Shown piece after piece: positions 51,086 through 57,788 of a DNA stretch of 63,323 bases. Each line of letters begins with the position of its first letter. Position 1 is the first letter of the stretch. The notes beneath the pieces are model-generated. The model did not search any database and had not been told where the DNA came from. It saw nothing but the letters and a program-made list of their open reading frames with translations. This DNA is from Adlercreutzia wanghongyangiae (lineage in GTDB: Bacteria; Actinomycetota; Coriobacteriia; Coriobacteriales; Eggerthellaceae), in assembly GCF_035989245.1 (NCBI RefSeq), contig NZ_JAYMFF010000024.1, positions 1-63,323 on the forward strand. The letters are read 5' to 3'. The position numbers and the translations under genes were made by a program.

Positions 51086-52436
51086 GGTGACCGCCCACCA
51101 TCTCGTTGCGCTCCCGACCGAGGGCACGCTCCTTCAAACTCGTGCCCTTGATAAGGGCGTTCTTCCCGAACTTCCCCTTCACGGCAAGCACGGCCTCAGC
51201 GCGTCGGCGCTCGCGCGCAGCGGCCTCCACATCGGTGAACAGGTCCACCGTGGCCAAATCTTCGTCCACCAGGTTGCCGAAGCCGATGCTGATCTTGCGC
51301 ATGGTGCGCGTCGGATCCACCGTCTCGCGGAAGAGCGCCTCCAAATACCCGTAGAGCTTCGCGAACGAGTTCGTGCGCTCGGGAATCTTGCGCCCGCCCC
51401 CGCCATGGGGCCGCACTCCCCCGATGCGGCGCACCCCGTGACCGCCTTCGAAGAGCACCTCATCAGACGCCGCCTTCGCCGCCGGCTCCCTTGCCGTCCC
51501 CACCTCGGCAGCGTTGTCGCGCCCGTAGCTCACGTGCAGCGAAATATGGTCGGTCACCAGGCGCTTCTGCACCAGATCGAGCACCGCATCGTCTACCATC
51601 TCGCGCATCACCATGAGGGTGTCGTCGAAGGAGTAGCCGCAGGGCAGAATCTGGCCGTTCATGAGCGAGGAGCTCTCCGGCTCGTAGGCCTTGATCTCGG
51701 CGATGGTGCAGGGCTCCAGCCCCCAAGCATGGTCGATGAGGTACTCGGCATTCACCCCGAACTCGCTATAGAGCGCATCGGGATCCATCTCGGTCACGCC
51801 GCGCAGGTCGAACACGCGGTATTGCGCCAGACGGCGGGCGATGCCCGGCCCGATGTTCCAAATGTCGGTAATGGGCCGATGCGGCCAAATCTGCTCGCGG
51901 AAGGTACGCTCGGTAAGTTCGCCGATGCCGTCGGCGGCATGCTTGGCCGCAATGTCGAGCGCCACCTTGGCCAGAAACAGGTTCGGCCCGATGCCCGCCG
52001 TGGCGGGAATGCCCGTCTCGGCAAGCACGGCCCCGCGCAACGTGTCGGCGAACTCGCGGGCTGTAAGGTCGTAAAGCTCCAGATAGGGCGTGGCGTCGAT
52101 AAAGCACTCGTCGATGGAGTACGGGTGAATGTCGTCGGGCGAGACGTAGCGCAGATAGGTGGCGTAGATGTCCGCCGACACCTGCATGTACGTTTTCATG
52201 CGGGGTTGGGCGGTGATGAACTCCATCCCCGTGGGAATCTCGTGCAGGCGGCAGCGGTTGCGCACGCCGGCCGCCTTCATGGCCGGGCTCACCGCCAAAC
52301 AGATGGTCATTTCCGAGCGCGTGGGATCGGCTACGACGAGCTTCGTCGTCATAGGATCGAGCCCACGCGCAACGCACTCCACCGAGGCGTAGAAGCTCTT
52401 CAAGTCGATGCAAACGTATGTGCGCTCATATTCCAT
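51078..52436 (-). CDS. Y-family DNA polymerase (DinB/UvrX-like)
   Basis: A 452-residue translesion polymerase. The first catalytic acid lies in CIDLKSFYASVEC (residues 9-21), and YSIDECFIDATP (about 105-116) supplies the other two. A helix-hairpin-helix region is near IGPGIARRLAQY (about 200), and the little-finger domain is C-terminal. The CIDLKS version and the YolD-like neighbour place it with the UvrX/PolY2 group rather than classical DinB. A LexA-type box at 52454-52465 indicates SOS control. The -10 box at 52443-52448 is so close to the ATG that the transcript is probably leaderless. Confidence 0.9.
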   Translation of the reverse strand: MEYERTYVCIDLKSFYASVECVARGLDPMTTKLVVADPTRSEMTICLAVSPAMKAAGVRNRCRLHEIPTGMEFITAQPRMKTYMQVSADIYATYLRYVSPDDIHPYSIDECFIDATPYLELYDLTAREFADTLRGAVLAETGIPATAGIGPNLFLAKVALDIAAKHAADGIGELTERTFREQIWPHRPITDIWNIGPGIARRLAQYRVFDLRGVTEMDPDALYSEFGVNAEYLIDHAWGLEPCTIAEIKAYEPESSSLMNGQILPCGYSFDDTLMVMREMVDDAVLDLVQKRLVTDHISLHVSYGRDNAAEVGTAREPAAKAASDEVLFEGGHGVRRIGGVRPHGGGGRKIPERTNSFAKLYGYLEALFRETVDPTRTMRKISIGFGNLVDEDLATVDLFTDVEAAARERRRAEAVLAVKGKFGKNALIKGTSLKERALGRERNEMVGGHHG

Positions 52437-52442
52437 GGCCTC

Positions 52443-52465
52443 AGTATAACATGGAACATTAGTTC
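52443..52465 (-). promoter_or_regulatory. SOS (LexA) box and -10 element of the Y-family polymerase
   Basis: GAAC-ATTA-GTTC at 52454-52465 fits the Gram-positive LexA consensus GAAC-N4-GTTC. On the minus strand the -10 box TATACT occupies 52443-52448, seven bases before the ATG, so the LexA site lies between the -35 and -10 regions. Confidence 0.8.
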
Positions 52466-52567
52466 TTGTTTTACCAATTAAACATTAATGCCTGTTACTT
52501 CGCTTACAATGGGAAATGTAACGGAACACCTGTTTGAGTCCTGGTAGAACAGTGGAGAGGAAAACAG

Positions 52568-54622
52568 ATGAAAGGCGAAGAAAGATATTTGGTGAACTTG
52601 CTAGAGGGCACAAAAACCCGATTCCATATTCCCGTATATCAGCGCAACTACGATTGGCGAATCGAAGATTGCAAGCAGCTCTTCGACGACCTCGAAGAGT
52701 TGGCAGTTGGTAGCGAAAGCACCCATTTCTTCGGTAGCATTGTGTCGCAAGCCGACGGAGATGTGCGTATTGTTATTGACGGGCAGCAGAGAATCACAAC
52801 GTCTTATCTTCTGCTGCTTGCGCTTGTTCACCTTTTGCAGAAGGGGTCTATCGTTTCAGAGGATGCCAATCTGGCAGAGATGATCAACGAAGAATACCTT
52901 ATCGACAAATGGCATAAAAATGACAGCAAGCTGAAACTAAAGCTCATCAAAGACGATCAGAGAGCATTCGAAGCTATTTACTCGGCCGATGAGAGCAAAT
53001 TCATCAGCACCTCCAACATCACCGTGAACTACAACTACTTCCGAAAAAGAATAGCTGCAAGCGAGTTATCTGCCGATCAGCTTCAATTAGCGATCGAAAA
53101 ATTAATGGTTATCGACATTAAACTTGACGGAACCGACGACGCTCAGCGCATCTTCGAAAGCCTCAACTCTACAGGCTTAGAGCTAAGTGAAGGCGACAAG
53201 ATACGCAACTTCATCCTCATGGGGCTAGATTCCGAATCTCAGGAAAAATACTACGAAGAGTATTGGAATAGGATCGAGAAGAACACTGATTATGATGTCA
53301 GCTCATTCGCCCGCGACTGGCTAGCGGCCACGCAACGGAAGACCCCTGCCATCAAAAAGGTCTACGCGATCTTCAAAAACTATGTGAGAGGCAACGGGAT
53401 TGAGACAAACTATCTCCTGGAGAATCTACTCAGGCACTCAGAGTATTACAGACTCATTCGTAAACATGATTCTGGGAATGCCTCGATAGACGCAGTCCTA
53501 AAAAGGCTTGTATTGCTGGACACAAGCGTCGTCAATCCATACTTGCTCAACTTATTCGAATACCGAGAAACCCAAAAGATAACCGATGCCGAAATAGCGG
53601 AATCCCTTGAGGCAATCGAAAACTACATATTCCGCCGTTGGGTTTGCAAAGTGCCAACAAACGCCTTAAATAAGGTGTTCGAAACACTGCATTCCGAAAC
53701 GCTTCGAGGCGCTAAAAGCGAAAACCGCTATCCCGACGTGCTGAAATATATCCTTTTGGCAAAAGAAGGAAGCGGGCGCTATCCCCGCGACGAAGAGTTC
53801 ATGGACGAATTCGAGAGACGAGATTTCTATAGAATCGGAGCGTACCGATTCTATCTATACGACAAACTCGAAAACGGCAATAGCCTAGAGCGAGTCAATA
53901 TTGTTGGCGGCATGAAAGAAGATCGATATACCGTTGAACACGTCATGCCGCAATCCCTCTCTCCGAGTTGGAAAGAGGATCTGGGAGCAGATTACGAGAG
54001 GGTTCATGACCGCTGGCTCAATTCTCTCGCAAATCTAACTTTGACGGCATACAATTCCCAATACAGCAACAAACGCTTCATCGACAAACGAGACTCAGAA
54101 GGCGGTTTCAAAGACACCGGTTTCAGAATGAGTAAACAAATAGCCGACAGTGAAAAATGGACCGAAGCGGAACTCGAGCAGAGAAACAAATGGCTTAAGA
54201 AGCGATTTCTCGAATTATGGCCAACAATCGAGACTAGCTATATGCCAGCTTTTGATATGCACGAAGAAGTCGGACTTGATGAGGATTTCGAGTTCACAAA
54301 CAGAAAGATAGCCGCATACACGTTCCTCGGGTCAAGGTTTACGACGAGAAATTGGGCAGAAATGATTTGTGGAGTGCTTTCTTCCGTCTACGACCTCGAT
54401 CCGTCCGCCCTTCTTCGCTATATTCCCGATGGAGAGTTCCCTGCACGATTTTTCTTTTCGGAAGAGTCGGACTACTGCTATGAAATAGCCGCTGGGCTTT
54501 ACTTTAATCCCGGAAGTTCAACATTAACTAAGATAGACATATTGAAACGTGTGTTTTCGGCGGCTCAGCTTGACGCGAGTGAGCTCACATTCGAGCTCTA
54601 TCGGAACAAGGAAGAAGAATGA
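52568..54622 (+). CDS. DUF262/DUF1524 protein (GmrSD-type restriction-like)
   Basis: A 684-residue single-chain GmrSD-like protein. DUF262 opens with IPVYQRNYDW (residues 22-31) and has the nucleotide-binding motif IVIDGQQRITT (about 67-77). DUF1524 in the middle carries the HNH-like nuclease residues EHVMPQSLSPSW (about 458-469) and LANLTLTAYNSQYSNK (about 489-504). The last 110 residues are an extra domain I do not name. Relatives cut modified DNA of phages (GmrSD, BrxU) or act with DNA phosphorothioation (SspE). The gene is clearly AT-rich compared with its neighbours and stands alone, as expected for an acquired defence gene. Confidence 0.88.
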   Translation: MKGEERYLVNLLEGTKTRFHIPVYQRNYDWRIEDCKQLFDDLEELAVGSESTHFFGSIVSQADGDVRIVIDGQQRITTSYLLLLALVHLLQKGSIVSEDANLAEMINEEYLIDKWHKNDSKLKLKLIKDDQRAFEAIYSADESKFISTSNITVNYNYFRKRIAASELSADQLQLAIEKLMVIDIKLDGTDDAQRIFESLNSTGLELSEGDKIRNFILMGLDSESQEKYYEEYWNRIEKNTDYDVSSFARDWLAATQRKTPAIKKVYAIFKNYVRGNGIETNYLLENLLRHSEYYRLIRKHDSGNASIDAVLKRLVLLDTSVVNPYLLNLFEYRETQKITDAEIAESLEAIENYIFRRWVCKVPTNALNKVFETLHSETLRGAKSENRYPDVLKYILLAKEGSGRYPRDEEFMDEFERRDFYRIGAYRFYLYDKLENGNSLERVNIVGGMKEDRYTVEHVMPQSLSPSWKEDLGADYERVHDRWLNSLANLTLTAYNSQYSNKRFIDKRDSEGGFKDTGFRMSKQIADSEKWTEAELEQRNKWLKKRFLELWPTIETSYMPAFDMHEEVGLDEDFEFTNRKIAAYTFLGSRFTTRNWAEMICGVLSSVYDLDPSALLRYIPDGEFPARFFFSEESDYCYEIAAGLYFNPGSSTLTKIDILKRVFSAAQLDASELTFELYRNKEEE

Positions 54623-54765
54623 TTGCCACCGCCAGTCGTGCGCCAAAGGCTAGCCCACTTCTCATGTAGTCCTTCCGTCACGCCACAATTAGCTCATCGT
54701 TGCTCGACTTTCGCTATTGCACCTGCTAATATGTACTACATCGTTATACGTTCAAGGGAGCATTT

Positions 54766-54993
54766 ATGGCCATGGAGGCAACGGCGATCCGGTTCGCGCC
54801 AGAAGAAAAGAGCTGGATTCAGAGCTATGCGGATTTCTGCGGCAAAACGTTCTCGGACGTCGTGCGCGAGGCAGTTCTCGAAAAGGTAGAGGATGCTGCC
54901 GACTTGGAAGCCTACACGGAAGCTCTTGAAGCCGACGACGGTGCTCGCTTTTCCATGGAAGAGGTCATGCGCATGGCCATGATGGCGGAATGA
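54766..54993 (+). CDS. RelB-type antitoxin (ribbon-helix-helix, DUF6290-like)
   Basis: A 75-residue protein. TAIRFAPEEKSWIQSYADFC followed by KTFSDVVREAVLEKVED is a ribbon-helix-helix fold of the RelB/CopG antitoxins. The C-terminal acidic helix would neutralise the toxin. ATG 54766 has AAGGGAG five bases upstream; an in-frame ATG two codons later is less well placed. Its stop overlaps the toxin start (ATGA). The pair is plus-strand and AT-richer than the flanking repair genes. Confidence 0.87.
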   Translation: MAMEATAIRFAPEEKSWIQSYADFCGKTFSDVVREAVLEKVEDAADLEAYTEALEADDGARFSMEEVMRMAMMAE

Positions 54994-55274
54994 GTTTCAA
55001 TGTCGTCTGGACCAAACGAGCGGCAAAAGAGTTGCTTTCAGTGCCGAAGAAGCAACGGCTCATGATAGCGAAGTGGGTACAGGACCATCTTCAAGGATGC
55101 TCCAATCCAAAAGCGGTTCCCGGCTCTAAAGCTATTCAAGGGTCGCAGCAAGGTTGGCGCTATCGCGTTGGCAGCTATCGCATTCTCGCTCGCATCGAAG
55201 AAGACGATCTTATCATTGAGGTGATACGCGTCGGTCACCGCCAGGGGGTCTATCAGAACTTGCCGAAGATGTAG
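54990..55274 (+). CDS. RelE-type mRNA interferase toxin
   Basis: A 94-residue RelE/ParE-superfamily toxin: VVWTKRAAKELLSVPKKQR at the start, GWRYRVGSYRILARIEEDD (about residues 55-73) and IEVIRVGHRQGVY at the end. RelE members cleave mRNA in the ribosome. It overlaps the antitoxin gene by four bases, the standard toxin-antitoxin arrangement. Its stop is about 50 bases from the convergent alkylation-repair gene. Confidence 0.92.
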   Translation: MSFNVVWTKRAAKELLSVPKKQRLMIAKWVQDHLQGCSNPKAVPGSKAIQGSQQGWRYRVGSYRILARIEEDDLIIEVIRVGHRQGVYQNLPKM

Positions 55275-55328
55275 AGAAAGCCTTTGAGGGCACAGCGCCC
55301 CTCGGAGGCGTTTCGCTAAACTCCTAGC

Positions 55329-56021
55329 TCACGCGCGACGTCTCATGGCGCGCAGGCGGTCCTTCTGCTCGGGGGAAATGCGGCGGCTCTCCACGACCTT
55401 CTGGATGGCCTTGTTGTGGGTCCACGTATCGAGAGCGCCGGAGGCGATGACCTCCTCGGCGGCCACGGGTTGCTTCGCCAACGCCTCGGCGAAGTACCAT
55501 GCCCGCATCATGTTCACGTAATACTCTGGGCGCGAAACGCCAACGACCCACTGAAAGAGCTCCGGCCGGAACCGCTCCTCTAGGAACAACTCCATGAGCA
55601 CCCCGATAGCGAAACGCACCGTGTACTCGTGATCGCTTTCCAGCCAGTGCCACGCCCGACCCAACGCCGCATCGGGATCGGCGGCAAGACCACGGCAGGA
55701 CAGCTGGTCGCAGGTGGCCCAGTTGTCGACGAAGGGCAAGAAGCGCTCGATCTCGCCGACGAGCTTATCGAAGTCACGTTCCTGGGCGATAATGAACGAG
55801 TGCAGCTGATTCTCCTCGAAGCTGCCATGGGGCAGCACCGCCAGAAACTCCTCCGCATCCTCGCGCCGCGCAAGCGCCTTCGCGAACTTCCGCAGCTCGG
55901 GCGTGTGCACACCCACAATAGAGTCGGGATCAATATTCGGTATGAGCTTCGCCTGGAACGCCCGGTACCCCTCATCGGCATGGGAGGCGAGAAACGCCCC
56001 GACATCCTCCTGAATCGCCAC
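55329..56021 (-). CDS. AlkD-like DNA alkylation repair protein
   Basis: A 230-residue HEAT-repeat DNA glycosylase-like protein. YRAFQAKLIPNIDPDSIVGV (about residues 19-38), VDNWATCDQLSCRG (about 122-135, with the conserved W and D of AlkD) and YYVNMMRAWYFAEAL are family marks. It should excise N3- or N7-alkylated bases. I chose GTG 56021 because AAAGGGGAG is just upstream and the N-terminus then fits the family; ATGs at 56042 and 56054 give longer forms without a good site. It is a single gene. Confidence 0.85.
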   Translation of the reverse strand: MAIQEDVGAFLASHADEGYRAFQAKLIPNIDPDSIVGVHTPELRKFAKALARREDAEEFLAVLPHGSFEENQLHSFIIAQERDFDKLVGEIERFLPFVDNWATCDQLSCRGLAADPDAALGRAWHWLESDHEYTVRFAIGVLMELFLEERFRPELFQWVVGVSRPEYYVNMMRAWYFAEALAKQPVAAEEVIASGALDTWTHNKAIQKVVESRRISPEQKDRLRAMRRRA

Positions 56022-56147
56022 CGCTCCCCTTTCCCATCGCATGAACGCCGCCATTCTAGCACGTATCGGGAATGCCGCGAATGGATCAACGCACCGGCTC
56101 TCCGCCAAGGAACGCTCGACCGAAGCCGGATCGGAAACGCCTTCGCT

Positions 56148-57569
56148 TCAGTCGCGTTCCCAGACAAGGGCCATCAACTCGTCCTTGCTGCTCACGCCGA
56201 GCTTGCCGTAGATGCGGTAGCGGTGGCTGTTCACCGTCTTCGGCGAGATGAACAACCGCTCCCCTATGGCGGTCGCGCTCATGGCCGAGGCGAAGAAGGG
56301 AAGCAGCTCCGCCTCCCGCGCCGACAGGCCGCAGCACGCGCTCAGCACGGCGCACCGGGCGTCGATGAAGTTGCGGCTGTCCGACGACGTCCTCGGCTCA
56401 GCCGCATCCGCGACGTTTCGCGCGGCACCCGCGGCCACCTCCGCTCCTCGCGCCCGGTAGGCGAAGAAGATGAGGTAAAGGAGCCCCAGGCAGGCCGCGA
56501 AGGCCAGCGCCGCCCGGGCGAAACGCAGGCTCATCAGGCTTCCCACGAACGTGAACAGGGCGAAAAGCGCCAGAAAGTACACGAGCAGCAGCGTTCCCGC
56601 GAGGCCAGGAGATCGGGAGGACCGATCGAGCAGCAGCGCGCAAGCCCAGATAATCGACAGGAAGCAGAATTCCGACATCGCCGCCAGAGCGTACTCGAAG
56701 GGAGAAGGCGCCACGGCATAGCAGACCGTGAGCACAACAGCCAGCGACAGCGGCAGCGCCGAGGCCAGCAACAGGGCATCGGCGCTGCGCATCCTCACCC
56801 AGGCGATCCGCAGGCATACCAACATGGCCACAGCCGCCAGCGAGCCGACGAAGAACGGGACGGGCTCCGCGCGGGCATCGTAGAAAGGATTGAGGCTCCA
56901 CGACCCTCCCAGGCTCATGGAGCAGGCCAAGCAGACCACCAGAACGGGAACGGCCGACCGAACGGAGGAAACGAGCAGGGCACCCAAGGAGGCCTCGCCT
57001 TCCTCGCAGGCCGCCCCTTCGGGGGTCAAAGCAGCCGGGCCGCGCAGCACGCGCCATCCCATGAGCACTCCGGCACCGGCCAGCGGCAGAGCGAGAGCCC
57101 CCGCACCGAGACCGAAAAGAACCGGAGCACCGTGGATCGCCACGCTTAAAACCCCGCTGATGCCGAAGGCGAGCGCGGCCGCAAGCAGCGTGTCGGAGAA
57201 ATCGAGGGGGTTGCCCCGGACGACGAGGAAGAACTGCGCGATGCACACCGCCGCCAAGCCCAACGAAACGAAAAGAGCCGTCGCGGCGCCGAAAAGCCAC
57301 GACAGAGGCAGGAGGGCCAGAGGCACGGCGACGTCAAGCGCCGCAATGAGCCGGCATCCCCCTTGGGGCCACAACCACACGATGGCCATGCAACCGAGGG
57401 CCCCAAAACCAGCGACGGCCACATGAAGAGCCGCTGCCTCCACGGCGCTGATGCCCGACAGGGCGCTTTGGGCGATCCCCAACTTGAACGAGAACGCCAC
57501 CAGATAGCACAACGGACCGGCCTGCAGGCACGCCTGCATCAAGACCGACCCGACTCTTCCTCCCGTCAT
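56148..57569 (-). CDS. Membrane-bound LuxR-family transcriptional regulator
   Basis: A 473-residue regulator with about 12 hydrophobic segments and a C-terminal LuxR helix-turn-helix (LSAREAELLPFFASAM and LFISPKTVNSHRYRIYGKLG, about residues 410-465). The ATG at 57569 follows AAAGGAG. It diverges from the exported flavoenzyme gene at 57789, which it probably controls. A perfect dyad at 57623-57649 upstream of its -10 box is a candidate operator. It is the third such regulator in the window. Confidence 0.87.
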   Translation of the reverse strand: MTGGRVGSVLMQACLQAGPLCYLVAFSFKLGIAQSALSGISAVEAAALHVAVAGFGALGCMAIVWLWPQGGCRLIAALDVAVPLALLPLSWLFGAATALFVSLGLAAVCIAQFFLVVRGNPLDFSDTLLAAALAFGISGVLSVAIHGAPVLFGLGAGALALPLAGAGVLMGWRVLRGPAALTPEGAACEEGEASLGALLVSSVRSAVPVLVVCLACSMSLGGSWSLNPFYDARAEPVPFFVGSLAAVAMLVCLRIAWVRMRSADALLLASALPLSLAVVLTVCYAVAPSPFEYALAAMSEFCFLSIIWACALLLDRSSRSPGLAGTLLLVYFLALFALFTFVGSLMSLRFARAALAFAACLGLLYLIFFAYRARGAEVAAGAARNVADAAEPRTSSDSRNFIDARCAVLSACCGLSAREAELLPFFASAMSATAIGERLFISPKTVNSHRYRIYGKLGVSSKDELMALVWERD

Positions 57570-57594
57570 GGCCCTTCTCCTTTCCACTCCGTTC

Positions 57595-57660
57595 AGTATA
57601 GCGGCCCCACAGGAGGAGAAGGCGCCCTTTGCCGCCGAAACAAAGGGCGAAGTGCCCTTT
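57595..57660. promoter_or_regulatory. Candidate operator and -10 box between LuxR and the exported flavoenzyme
   Basis: CGCCCTTTG (57623-57631) and CAAAGGGCG (57641-57649) form a perfect 9-bp inverted repeat, and a third half-site GCCCTTT is at 57654-57660. On the minus strand TATACT (57595-57600) is a likely -10 box for the LuxR gene, so the dyad would overlap its -35 region. Confidence 0.55.
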
Positions 57661-57788
57661 TACTAACGAAATCCTACAGGGAGACGAGCGATGTCCTACA
57701 GACGGGCCGGCCGTCACGCTCTATGGTCGATCAACAGACCGCGTGCAGATGACGCGCCGCGACTCACCATCACGAGAAGGAGAATCCC

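Noticed and set aside
47645..55274. Prophage or integrative element carrying the defence genes
   Set aside because: No integrase, recombinase, structural phage gene or flanking direct repeat was seen; housekeeping-like repair genes are interspersed.
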